From contig JARKQN010000038.1 in assembly GCA_029974835.1 (NCBI GenBank), positions 1 to 63,175 on the forward strand: a DNA stretch of 63,175 nt, written 5' to 3'. The notes beneath the pieces were generated by a model. The model made no database searches. It had not been told where the DNA came from and was given only the letters and a program-made list of their open reading frames with translations. A program made the position numbers and the translations under genes. The stretch comes from Bacteroidales bacterium. GTDB lineage: Bacteria; Bacteroidota; Bacteroidia; Bacteroidales; VadinHA17. Below are positions 27,407 through 35,581 of this stretch, in pieces (position 1 is the stretch's first letter; each line of letters opens with the position of its first letter).

Positions 27407-27844
27407 ATGAAAGGCATGACACTTATAGTAAAGGAAACAACCCGGCTTCTGGCAGGATTGATTTTCCTTTACGGCATTTACATAATTATACACGGGCATC
27501 TCACTCCCGGCGGCGGCTTTGCAGGAGGTGTTGTTGTTGCGGGTTCCTTTATACTGCTGATCCTCGCATACGGAAGCGATTACATGCACCTGACGAGGGA
27601 GGAGACCGGCACCACCATAACTGAGAACCTTGCAATACTGATAGCACTGCTGATAGCTCTCGGCGGGATGGCGTTCGGGGTGAAGATATTCTTTTCGAAC
27701 TGGCTTCCCCGGGGTACAGTCGGCGAGCTTGTAAGCGCCGGAGTCATACCGCTGTACAACATATTTATTGGTATGGAGGTGGCTGCTTCGATACTTACCA
27801 TATTTCTTGCATTGTTAATTTTTAAAGAGGAGCTTACAAAATGA
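27407..27844 (+). CDS. MrpB/MbhF-like antiporter subunit
   Basis: 145 aa with four hydrophobic helices. The family signature HLTPGGGFAGGVVVAGSFILL (about 31-51) is clear. LPRGTVGELVSAGVIPLYNIFIGMEV lies in the second half. Small structural subunit of Mrp antiporters and Mbh-type hydrogenases. A second ATG three codons in is an alternative start. 46-bp gap before it; the stop overlaps mrpC by 4 bp. Confidence 0.9.
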   Translation: MKGMTLIVKETTRLLAGLIFLYGIYIIIHGHLTPGGGFAGGVVVAGSFILLILAYGSDYMHLTREETGTTITENLAILIALLIALGGMAFGVKIFFSNWLPRGTVGELVSAGVIPLYNIFIGMEVAASILTIFLALLIFKEELTK

Positions 27845-28179
27845 TTGTCTACCTGCTTTGCTTCGTTTTGTTCCTGACAGGTCTTTATGGCGTTATTACC
27901 AGGAGAAACCTGGTGAAGATAGTCATTTCACTTTCCATCATGGAATTCAGCCTTTTTCTTTTTCTTGCCCTTATCGGGTATGTTGAAGGAGGCACTGTGC
28001 CCATTGTTGACCCGGCTGATACCGGGGCGGTTTACGTGGATCCGCTTCCCCAGGCAATGGTACTTACCGCCATCGTTATCGGACTTGCCACCACCGCAAT
28101 GCTGATGGCGGTGATAATCCGTGTTTACAGGAAGTACAAGACGATGGATATACGAGAGATTAAAAACCTAAGAGGATAA
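27841..28179 (+). CDS. MrpC/MbhG-like (NuoK-like) subunit
   Basis: 112 aa, three hydrophobic helices. NuoK/MrpC features: GLYGVITRRNLVKIVISLSIMEFSLFLFLAL (about 14-44, with the membrane Glu in MEFS) and DPLPQAMVLTAIVIGLATTAMLMAVIIRVY (about 67-96). It takes part in ion translocation in the membrane arm. Confidence 0.92.
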   Translation: MIVYLLCFVLFLTGLYGVITRRNLVKIVISLSIMEFSLFLFLALIGYVEGGTVPIVDPADTGAVYVDPLPQAMVLTAIVIGLATTAMLMAVIIRVYRKYKTMDIREIKNLRG

Positions 28180-28185
28180 AATAAA

Positions 28186-29724
28186 ATGAATCCGTTAATA
28201 CCGCTGTTCATAGCCATTCCGCTTGCAGGAGCATTCCTGACAATGATACTGGGAAAGTTTCTCCCCCGGTTAAATAAGTACCTTGGCATAACTGTGCTGC
28301 TCCTTCTGGCCATGATGAGCCTGATATCGGTTGCAACAATTTCGGGCGGAACCGATATATATAAGGTAGGAGGATGGGAACCTGTCGGCGGCATCCCGAT
28401 CGGCATCTACATGGTACTCGACAACCTGTCGGCTCTCCTTCTATGTGTCATTAATATCGTCGGATTGCTGGCAGTAATTTATTCTTTCACATATATCAGT
28501 CAGTACACTTCCGAAAATTACTTCTATTCACTTTTCTGTCTCATGATTGCCGGAATGAACGGCGTGGTGCTGAGCGGCGATCTGTTCAATATTTTCGTGT
28601 TTCTTGAGATTTCAGCTATTTCATCCTACGCGCTCGTCGCCTTCGGCGTCGAAAGGGAACAGCTTGAGGCAACTTTTAAGTACCAGGTGCTGGGCGGACT
28701 GGCATCGCTGGTTATTCTGCTGGGAACGGGTTTCATTTACTGGAAAGCAAAGACACTTAATATAGCGGATGCAAGGGAAGTATTGTGGGCAGGTTCGGAG
28801 AAGCCTTTTTATCTTCTTGCCCAGCTTCTCCTTCTGAGCGGGTTTGGTCTTAAGGCAGCCATCATACCCTTCCACGCCTGGCTTCCCGATGCACACTCCT
28901 CAGCCCCCTCGCCCATCTCTGCAATGCTTTCGGGAGTGCTGATAAAGGCCGTAGGTATTTATGTGATATTCAGGCTGTTCTTTAACATGTTCGTACTCAG
29001 TGAAGAGATTGCGGTGCTGATTACCGTGCTGGGAACCCTCTCGATGGCAGTTGGCGTATTTCTTGCCATAGGGCAGTGGGACATAAAAAGGCTCCTGGCA
29101 TATCACAGCATCAGCCAGATGGGTTATGTTGTGATGTCGGCCGGGATAGGTATGATACTTGTTTCAAGGGGCACAAAGCCTGAAGTTGCAGCACTGGCAC
29201 TTGCGGGAGCGCTTTTCCACCTGATAAACCATGCCGCATTCAAAAGCCTTCTCTTTCTGAATGCCGGGGCCATAGAATACCGTACAGGCACCAGGAATCT
29301 CAGGGAGATGGGAGGACTTGCCGCCTGTATGCCGGCAACCTCTTCGACCTCTTTTGCAGCTTCAATGGCCATATCAGGGCTTCCTCCTTTCAACGGTTTC
29401 TTCAGCAAGCTGATTATAATCATAGCCGCCGTTATGGCAAGATTCTATCTGCTTGCCGCCATCGCCGTGATTGTGAGCATTGTCACACTTGCGTCTTTCC
29501 TGAAATTCCAGCGTTATGCCTTTTACAACGGCAAAAGGGAAGCAGGCAAAGAGAATCTGAGGGAAGTTCCTTTTCCCATGGTGCTCAGCATGGTCACACT
29601 GGCTCTCTTCTGCCTCCTGCTGAGCCTGGCTGCACTGCCGCACTTCAGGGATATTATTTTCACGCCGGCAATAAGAATTTTGACCGACGCACAACAATAC
29701 ACCGCACCAATACTAGGATTTTGA
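28186..29724 (+). CDS. MrpD/MbhH-like antiporter subunit
   Basis: 512 aa, about 14 helices. Core motifs: FVFLEISAISSYALVAFG (with the key Glu), GFGLKAAIIPFHAWLPDAHSSAPSPISAMLSGVLIKAVGIY (Lys in GLKAA and PISAMLSG), KRLLAYHSISQMGYV, and FHLINHAAFKSLLFLNAGAIEY. It is a second antiporter-like channel next to the NuoL-like subunit at 24971. Pyrococcus Mbh has one such subunit; Mrp, Mbx and Mbs have two. Confidence 0.93.
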   Translation: MNPLIPLFIAIPLAGAFLTMILGKFLPRLNKYLGITVLLLLAMMSLISVATISGGTDIYKVGGWEPVGGIPIGIYMVLDNLSALLLCVINIVGLLAVIYSFTYISQYTSENYFYSLFCLMIAGMNGVVLSGDLFNIFVFLEISAISSYALVAFGVEREQLEATFKYQVLGGLASLVILLGTGFIYWKAKTLNIADAREVLWAGSEKPFYLLAQLLLLSGFGLKAAIIPFHAWLPDAHSSAPSPISAMLSGVLIKAVGIYVIFRLFFNMFVLSEEIAVLITVLGTLSMAVGVFLAIGQWDIKRLLAYHSISQMGYVVMSAGIGMILVSRGTKPEVAALALAGALFHLINHAAFKSLLFLNAGAIEYRTGTRNLREMGGLAACMPATSSTSFAASMAISGLPPFNGFFSKLIIIIAAVMARFYLLAAIAVIVSIVTLASFLKFQRYAFYNGKREAGKENLREVPFPMVLSMVTLALFCLLLSLAALPHFRDIIFTPAIRILTDAQQYTAPILGF

Positions 29725-29725
29725 T

Positions 29726-30211
29726 ATGAGATACGTTTCAGTTTTTATCCTCGGACTTGTGTTCTGGCTGCTGATAACCTTCAGGTTTACAGTACCCAAT
29801 ATTATAGTTGGGGCTGCAGCATCGCTGCTGTGTGCAGCCATCTTTGCCGGATATTCGATGACCGGCACACTTCAGATGCTGAACCCGGTAAGATGGTTCT
29901 GGTTTCTGGTTTACCTGGTCACCTTCATATTCTCATGCATAAAGGCCAACCTCGACGTGGCTTACAGGGTTCTTCATCCGCGCATGCCGATTAAACCCGG
30001 CATTGTAAAAATTAAGACCAGTCTGAAGAGCGACTTTGCCAAAACTCTTCTCGCCAACTCGATCACCATGACTCCCGGCACACTTACCGTGGATGTAAAA
30101 AATGAATACCTGTATATCCACTGGATATACATCAGATCTGAAGATCCGGAGGAAACTGCAAGGATAATAATCGGTCCTTTTGAAAAGTACATTAAAAAAT
30201 TTGCGGAATGA
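29726..30211 (+). CDS. MrpE/MbhA-like subunit
   Basis: 161 aa. Two N-terminal hydrophobic segments, then the MrpE family block ANLDVAYRVLHPRMPIKPGIVKIKT (about 73-97) and LLANSITMTPGTLTVDVKNEYLYIHWI (about 109-135). Structural subunit of the sodium-translocating part. The start follows the mrpD-like stop by one base and the end overlaps mrpF by 4 bp. Confidence 0.92.
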   Translation: MRYVSVFILGLVFWLLITFRFTVPNIIVGAAASLLCAAIFAGYSMTGTLQMLNPVRWFWFLVYLVTFIFSCIKANLDVAYRVLHPRMPIKPGIVKIKTSLKSDFAKTLLANSITMTPGTLTVDVKNEYLYIHWIYIRSEDPEETARIIIGPFEKYIKKFAE

Positions 30212-30474
30212 ACATGTGGCTTGAAATACTGCTTTATACACAGATCGCGCTGAGCGGTGTGTGTCTTTACAGGATTATCCGGGGGCCAACCATTCCGGAC
30301 AGGATGGTTGCCATCGATATTTTCGGCATCCTTGTGGTGGGTGTCTGTGCTATCATTGCCATCCAGACAGGCAAAAAGTTTATTATCGACATAGGAATAG
30401 CATGGGTAATACTAAGCTTTATCGGCACACTGACCCTTGCCAAATACCTGAGTGGTAAAAAATTAAACGAGTAA
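30208..30474 (+). CDS. MrpF/MbhB-like subunit
   Basis: 88 aa, three helices. IIRGPTIPDRMVAIDIFGILVVGV (about 23-46) is the MrpF signature with conserved Pro-Asp-Arg. It forms part of the proposed sodium path of Mrp-type complexes. Overlaps mrpE by 4 bp. Confidence 0.92.
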   Translation: MNMWLEILLYTQIALSGVCLYRIIRGPTIPDRMVAIDIFGILVVGVCAIIAIQTGKKFIIDIGIAWVILSFIGTLTLAKYLSGKKLNE

Positions 30475-30475
30475 T

Positions 30476-30793
30476 ATGGCTGCAATCGTATTAATAAGCG
30501 TGGGAGTCCTTTTCAATATCTTCGGCTGTATCGGCCTTCTGAGGCTTCCTGATGTTTACAACAGGCTTCAGGCCGCAACAAAATGTGTCACCCTGGGTTG
30601 CTGCAGCATTCTGCTGGGAGTCTTTATTCACTTCGGCTTAACCGATGCAGGAATAAAGGGACTTATCGCCATTCCGCTCCTGTTCTTCAGCGCTACGGTG
30701 GCTGCTCATGCTCTTGTCAGGGGTACATATCATTTCGGGGTGAAAATGACCGAAAAAAGTGTAAAAGACGAATATAAAAGTGATGTAATATGA
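30476..30793 (+). CDS. MrpG/MbhC-like subunit
   Basis: 105 aa, three helices. IGLLRLPDVYNRLQAATKCVTLGCCSILLGVFIHFG (about 19-54) is the MrpG signature (RLPDxYxRxxAATK). Small subunit of the sodium-translocation module with MrpE and MrpF. Overlaps the NuoI-like gene by 4 bp. Confidence 0.92.
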   Translation: MAAIVLISVGVLFNIFGCIGLLRLPDVYNRLQAATKCVTLGCCSILLGVFIHFGLTDAGIKGLIAIPLLFFSATVAAHALVRGTYHFGVKMTEKSVKDEYKSDVI

Positions 30794-31398
30794 AATATCC
30801 AAAGTTAAGGGAACTCAGGGAGGCGGTAATATCACTTTTTACACCGGCATACACGACAAAATTTCCGTACGCCGGGCACACCCCGTTTGAAGGATTCAGG
30901 GGACGGCCGGTGGTGGATGATCTGAACTGCGTGGGATGCGAAACCTGTGCAAATGTATGCCCGCCTCACGCAATAACATTTTCTGACGATCCTGAGAAAA
31001 AGGTCAGGACCATCAGGAGAGATTACGGAAAATGTATCTTCTGCGGTCAGTGTGAGGAACACTGCATTACCCGGAAGGGAGTGAAACTTTCGGATAAAAT
31101 CTTTGATATAGCCGACACAGACCGTTCCCGGAATGTCGACATCCAGCAGAAAGAACTGCTTGTATGCAATAACTGCGGTGCAGTAATAACCACAAAGGAA
31201 CATCTTAAGTTCATCCACAGGAAACTCGGGCCAAAAGCCTATTCATCAGTCCTGAACCTTAATGTGCTGAACGAAAAGCTTCGCCTTGCCGAAGGCCAGG
31301 ATATTCAAGTGGAAGTGGTTGATCATCTCAAAAGAAAAGATATGTTCAACATACTTTGCCCCAACTGCCTGAGGCTGGTCCTTATAAAATATCTCTGA
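30790..31398 (+). CDS. NuoI/MbhN-like ferredoxin subunit with C-terminal zinc ribbon
   Basis: 202 aa. Two [4Fe-4S] motifs: CVGCETCANVCPP (about 47-59) and CIFCGQCEEHC (about 81-91), as in NuoI and MbhN. It adds a C-terminal part with CNNC (about 125-128) and CPNC (about 192-195), which looks like a split zinc ribbon, as in some formate-hydrogenlyase homologues. It should carry electrons from the polyferredoxin/AsrAB side to the small subunit. Confidence 0.88.
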   Translation: MKYPKLRELREAVISLFTPAYTTKFPYAGHTPFEGFRGRPVVDDLNCVGCETCANVCPPHAITFSDDPEKKVRTIRRDYGKCIFCGQCEEHCITRKGVKLSDKIFDIADTDRSRNVDIQQKELLVCNNCGAVITTKEHLKFIHRKLGPKAYSSVLNLNVLNEKLRLAEGQDIQVEVVDHLKRKDMFNILCPNCLRLVLIKYL

Positions 31399-31400
31399 AC

Positions 31401-31868
31401 GTGCTCCCTCAACTCGGTGAAATATTATCCGGAAAGGACAGGAAAATTGTTTTTGCCGGAATCGGGAATGTATTGAAAAAGGACGACGGGGTCGGTGTTT
31501 ACATAAGCAGCCGTATCAGGGAGAGAGAAAACCTTAAAGCCCTTACGGTAGAGGTGAGCATTGAAAACTATATCGGAAAAATTAACTCGCTTAATCCTGA
31601 TATTCTTATACTTATCGACTGTGTTGACATGAACTGCCCGCCCGGAACCAGCAGGCTCATGAGGATAGACGAGATACGGGATTTTACCTTTAACACTCAT
31701 AATATTTCCCTCAAAAGAATCACCGAGTTTTTCACCGCCGAAGTTTTTATCCTGGGAATTCAGCCCCTGAATGTTGATTTTGGAGAAAAAATTTCGTACC
31801 TTGTTGCGACAGAAGCAAACAAAATTATTGAACAAATTAATAAAGAGGAGGTAAGCCATGGCAGTTGA
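31401..31868 (+). CDS. Hydrogenase maturation protease (HycI-like)
   Basis: 155 aa from GTG 31401, 2 bp after the NuoI-like stop. A longer reading would overlap that gene. FAGIGNVLKKDDGVGVYI (about 18-35) is the nickel-recognition motif of HycI/HoxM proteases; the Asp in DDGVG and the Asp in ILIDCVDM (about 75-81) are the expected metal ligands, with a His in FNTHNISL. It should remove the 38-residue tail of the large subunit after nickel insertion. It overlaps the next gene by 11 bp. Confidence 0.9.
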   Translation: MLPQLGEILSGKDRKIVFAGIGNVLKKDDGVGVYISSRIRERENLKALTVEVSIENYIGKINSLNPDILILIDCVDMNCPPGTSRLMRIDEIRDFTFNTHNISLKRITEFFTAEVFILGIQPLNVDFGEKISYLVATEANKIIEQINKEEVSHGS

Positions 31869-32274
31869 ATATTTATGCAAAGCCTGCAGGGGACATCTGA
31901 ACGTAAAAACTTCGATTATCCTTGCAGCACAGAAAATGAACAGCTCACAGAGAGGCCTTGTCTATCTTAATCCCGAGCTGGGCAACTATACGGTTACCAC
32001 GCACCCGTCTTTCCAGATCAGGGAAGGAGAAGAGTACCTTTACACCTGTCCTATCTGTCACTCCCTGCTGAACAGCGCCAAGTATGATCACCTTGTAAGA
32101 ATCATAATGGTTGACGAGGACAAGAAGGAATATGACATTTACTTTTCCGATATTGCCGGAGAAAAATGTACCTATAAGATCAGGGGATCTGAACTCGAAG
32201 GTAAAGTTGGTCCTGACGCAGACAGGTATTCAAAATATTTCGATATGCCCGAAGAGGATAGAAAATACCTCTGA
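31858..32274 (+). CDS. Unknown zinc-ribbon-like protein, last gene of the [NiFe] operon
   Basis: 138 aa; family not recognised. CKAC (residues 7-10) and CPIC (about 64-67) could bind one zinc in a split ribbon. The rest looks soluble and mixed alpha/beta, with a charged C-terminal end (PDADRYSKYFDMPEEDRKYL). No signal peptide or membrane segment. It overlaps the protease gene by 11 bp and is followed by a strong terminator, so it belongs to the operon. It may be an accessory or assembly protein. No function is assigned. Confidence 0.8.
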   Translation: MAVEYLCKACRGHLNVKTSIILAAQKMNSSQRGLVYLNPELGNYTVTTHPSFQIREGEEYLYTCPICHSLLNSAKYDHLVRIIMVDEDKKEYDIYFSDIAGEKCTYKIRGSELEGKVGPDADRYSKYFDMPEEDRKYL

Positions 32275-32303
32275 TTCTGTTCAAACCCGGAACTTTTTTA
32301 ATG

Positions 32304-32340
32304 CTCCCGGCTGATGATTCAGCGCGGGAGTTATTTTTTG
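32304..32340 (+). terminator. Intrinsic terminator of the [NiFe] operon
   Basis: Stem CTCCCG-GCTGA, loop TGAT, TCAGC-(G)-CGGGAG, one bulged base, followed by TTATTTTTTG. It lies 29 bp after the last stop codon. Confidence 0.92.
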
Positions 32341-32364
32341 ATTTTTTCTGTCTGCAAATAATTT

Positions 32365-32372
32365 TAATTTTG
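32365..32372 (+). promoter_or_regulatory. -7 promoter element of the transketolase gene
   Basis: TAATTTTG fits TAnnTTTG exactly and lies 21 bp before the ATG at 32394. No well-spaced -33 TTTG is seen. It supports the start at 32394 and not the longer frame from 32301. Confidence 0.55.
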
Positions 32373-32393
32373 CCGGAACGTAAAAACAACAAA

Positions 32394-34430
32394 ATGGACA
32401 AGAACATAAGCAACAGGTGCGCCGATAATATCAGGATACTTGCCATGTCGATGGTCGAGAAAGCAAAGTCGGGCCATCCGGGCGGTGCAATGGGCGGAGC
32501 AGATTTTATTCACATTCTTTTTTCCGAATACCTGAATTTTGATCCGGAGAATCCGGATTGGATGAACCGCGACAGGTTCTTTCTCGATCCGGGACACATG
32601 TCGCCGATGCTCTATTCAATACTCACACTTACCGGATTTTTTACCGTTGACGATATAAAAAATTTCCGCCAGTGGGGAAGTCCCACTCCCGGTCATCCCG
32701 AACTTGACAGGAAGAGGATGGTGGAAAACACATCGGGCCCTCTCGGACAGGGCCATACAATGGCAGTGGGAGCAGCAATAGCCGAACGTTTCCTTGCCAC
32801 ACGGTTCGGCGAACTGTTTGCCCATAAAATTTATGCATTTATCTCCGACGGAGGCATACAGGAAGAGATCTCGCAGGGTGCAGGAAGGCTGGCCGGTTTC
32901 CTTGGGCTACACAACCTTGTGATGTTTTACGATTCGAACGACATCCAGCTCTCTACCGAAACAAAAGCTGTTACAAAAGAGGATACGGCAATGAAATACA
33001 GGGCATGGGGGTGGAACGTCATCGAAATTAACGGCAACGACCACAATCAGATAAGAAAGGCTCTCGACAATGCTCTCTCCGAAAAAGAAAGACCCACATT
33101 AATTATAGGTAAAACAATCATGGGTAAAGGCCTTCTCGATGAGCAGGGAAACAGCTTCGAGAGAAAGACCTCCACCCACGGGATGCCCGTCGGCGAGGCC
33201 GGCGGTTCATTTGCCAGATCGCTGGTAAATCTCGGAGGTAACCCTGATGATCCTTTTGCAATATTTCCTGACGTGAAGGATTACTACGCAAAAGTGCTGG
33301 CCGGCAAGAAAGAAGCTGCCAGGAACTGGAATCTGAAGTACAGGGAGTGGGAAAAAGCCAATCCGGGTCCCGCTTCAAAGATTAAGGATTTCTATGCCGG
33401 CAAAATTCCATCACTCGATTTTGCAGGTATCAGGCAGAAGGAAGGAGCTGCCACAAGAGCCGCTTCAGCCGCCGTACTGGAATATCTCGCCGTTAATGTG
33501 GAAAACATGATTGTAGCTTCGGCCGATCTATCCAACTCTGACAAGACCGACGGCTTCCTGAAAAAGACCAAGGCTTTCACCAAAGGCGATTTCACAGGCT
33601 CATTTCTCCAGGCCGGCGTATCGGAACTTACAATGGCAGCCGTTATGAACGGAATGGCGCTCCACGGAGGCGTAATCCCCGCATGCGGAACATTCTTTGT
33701 CTTTTCCGACTATATGAAACCCGCCGTAAGGCTTTCATGTCTTATGAGCCTGCCCGTTATATTCATCTGGACACACGACGCTTTCAGGGTCGGCGAAGAC
33801 GGTCCGACTCACCAGCCTGTTGAACACGAAGCACAGATAAGGCTTATGGAACACCTTAAAAACCATCACGGAGAAAACAGTATGCTGGTTCTGAGGCCTG
33901 CCGATGCAAATGAGACCACCGTGGCGTGGAAGATGGCGCTTGAAAACAGGAAAACACCCACAGCACTGCTGCTTTCCAGACAAAATATTAAAGACCTGCC
34001 CTCCCCGACCGGCAACAGGTATTCTGACGCCCTTAAATCGGACAGGGGTGCATACATAGTTACAGACTGCCAGGGCAAACCGGATGTTATCCTCCTGGCA
34101 AGCGGTTCTGAAGTGTCAACGCTTGCAGAGGGAGCCGCATTGCTTGAAAAAGAAGGAATCAAAATCAGAATTGTCTCCGTTCCCTCGGAAGGTCTCTTCA
34201 GAAAACAGCCTGAAGAATACAGGAAAAGCGTCCTTCCCGGAGAAATACCCGTTTTCGGACTCACTGCAGGACTATCGGTTACGCTTCTCGGACTGGTCGG
34301 CCGGAATGGAAAAATATGGGGATTTGATTCGTTCGGATATTCGGCACCTTACAAGGTTCTGGATGAGAAGTTCGGATTCACGGCTGAAAATGTTTACAGG
34401 CAGGTGAAAGAACTTCTTTCCGGTAAATAA
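32394..34430 (+). CDS. tkt: Transketolase
   Basis: 678 aa from the ATG at 32394, which gives the usual start ISNRCADNIRILAMSMVEKA. Thiamine-diphosphate-binding and catalytic motifs: SGHPGGAMGGADF, PGHMSPMLYS, GPLGQGHTMAVGAAIAE, SDGGIQEEISQGA (about 149-161); in the pyrimidine domain THDAFRVGEDGPTHQPVEHEAQIR (about 461-484). Full length, with the C-terminal domain ending at KELLSGK. It moves two-carbon units in the non-oxidative pentose phosphate pathway. It is a single gene between a terminator and the CotH-like gene. Confidence 0.96.
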   Translation: MDKNISNRCADNIRILAMSMVEKAKSGHPGGAMGGADFIHILFSEYLNFDPENPDWMNRDRFFLDPGHMSPMLYSILTLTGFFTVDDIKNFRQWGSPTPGHPELDRKRMVENTSGPLGQGHTMAVGAAIAERFLATRFGELFAHKIYAFISDGGIQEEISQGAGRLAGFLGLHNLVMFYDSNDIQLSTETKAVTKEDTAMKYRAWGWNVIEINGNDHNQIRKALDNALSEKERPTLIIGKTIMGKGLLDEQGNSFERKTSTHGMPVGEAGGSFARSLVNLGGNPDDPFAIFPDVKDYYAKVLAGKKEAARNWNLKYREWEKANPGPASKIKDFYAGKIPSLDFAGIRQKEGAATRAASAAVLEYLAVNVENMIVASADLSNSDKTDGFLKKTKAFTKGDFTGSFLQAGVSELTMAAVMNGMALHGGVIPACGTFFVFSDYMKPAVRLSCLMSLPVIFIWTHDAFRVGEDGPTHQPVEHEAQIRLMEHLKNHHGENSMLVLRPADANETTVAWKMALENRKTPTALLLSRQNIKDLPSPTGNRYSDALKSDRGAYIVTDCQGKPDVILLASGSEVSTLAEGAALLEKEGIKIRIVSVPSEGLFRKQPEEYRKSVLPGEIPVFGLTAGLSVTLLGLVGRNGKIWGFDSFGYSAPYKVLDEKFGFTAENVYRQVKELLSGK

Positions 34431-34497
34431 CCCGGAAGAACGGCAATTCAGGCCAGACTTTTCCGAACATAAACACCTCTTCCCTGTTTATTAGGGT

Positions 34498-35580
34498 ATG
34501 AGAAAACTCATACTTTCTGTTTTAGTGCTGTTTGCGGCCATAGTCCCGGAAACTGCATCCCAGCAGGTCCTTTCTGCAGGCCAGGGAAGTATTGACATTG
34601 ACAAGACACTTACTACCAGACTCTTCAATACTGACGAGGTTCTTGAAATAACACTCAGTTTTGACATAACAACGCTAAGGAGGAAAAGATCCGACACTGA
34701 ATACCTCGATGCAGTCATCTCGTATCTTTCCGACCGCAATGACACCATAAGGCAGAATATAAAAGTCAGGGCAAGAGGTAATTACCGGAGATCATACTGC
34801 GACTTTCCGCCAATTCACCTGAACTTTAAATTAAAAGATACCATCGACGGCGAATTTGCGGGTATTGATAAAATAAAGCTGGTTCCATACTGCAATCCCG
34901 GAAATGAGGATTATGTCCTGAGAGAATACCTTGTTTACAAATTATACAATGTTCTTACCGATTTCAGTCTGAAGGTAAGACTTCTGAGAATTAATTTCGT
35001 TAATACCTCCCGGCCCGGCAAACCGATGACTCAGTACGGATTCGTAATTGAGCCGGTTAAGGTTTTTGAGAAAAGAACAGGAACCAGAGAGGTTGAGAGC
35101 GGAAAGTTGACGCAGAATAATATTATTCCCGGGTATATGGACCGCTACGCAATCTTCAGCTACATGATCGGCAACCCCGACTGGTCGGTGGCTTCAAGAC
35201 ATAATGTTCTGATATTCTACAGGCCGGGAAAAGAATCGTCCGATAAGGGCATGATAGTTGGTTATGATTTCGATTTTGCCGGAATCGTAAATACCGATTA
35301 CGCAGTACCTGCAGCCGACATGCCCATTAAATCGGTAAGAGAGAGAGTCTACATGGGAATGTGCCGTACTGAGGCTGAGTACAGGAAGGCTCTGGAGGAA
35401 TTTATTCAGAAGAAAGATGAGTTTTACAGCGTCATTGATAATTTCCCTTACCTCCGGGAGAGGTCAAAAAAAGATATGAAAATGTTTCTGGAGTCTTTTT
35501 ATTCCGGTATAGATAAAAGAAATACCATTATCTTTAAGATGTCAGGCGATTGCGAATATTTTTTTGTAAAAAGACGATAA
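34498..35580 (+). CDS. CotH-kinase-like exported protein
   Basis: 360 aa. Signal peptide (RKLILSVLVLFAAIVPETAS). Segments resemble the CotH family: KVRARGNYRRSYCDFPPIHLNFK (about 91-113), DKIKLVPYCN, and the catalytic-like GNPDWSVASRHNVLIFYRPG (about 224-243) with MIVGYDFDFAGIV (about 251-263). CotH proteins are atypical kinases; in bacteria they often stand next to DUF4956 and VTC-domain genes. Here DUF4956 follows after one base, and no VTC gene is present. Substrate unknown. Confidence 0.75.
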   Translation: MRKLILSVLVLFAAIVPETASQQVLSAGQGSIDIDKTLTTRLFNTDEVLEITLSFDITTLRRKRSDTEYLDAVISYLSDRNDTIRQNIKVRARGNYRRSYCDFPPIHLNFKLKDTIDGEFAGIDKIKLVPYCNPGNEDYVLREYLVYKLYNVLTDFSLKVRLLRINFVNTSRPGKPMTQYGFVIEPVKVFEKRTGTREVESGKLTQNNIIPGYMDRYAIFSYMIGNPDWSVASRHNVLIFYRPGKESSDKGMIVGYDFDFAGIVNTDYAVPAADMPIKSVRERVYMGMCRTEAEYRKALEEFIQKKDEFYSVIDNFPYLRERSKKDMKMFLESFYSGIDKRNTIIFKMSGDCEYFFVKRR

Positions 35581-35581
35581 T

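Noticed and set aside
21802-31398. The Nuo-like genes as respiratory complex I
   Set aside because: The large subunit has both NiFe cysteine pairs; NuoEFG are absent from the operon and Mrp subunits are present.
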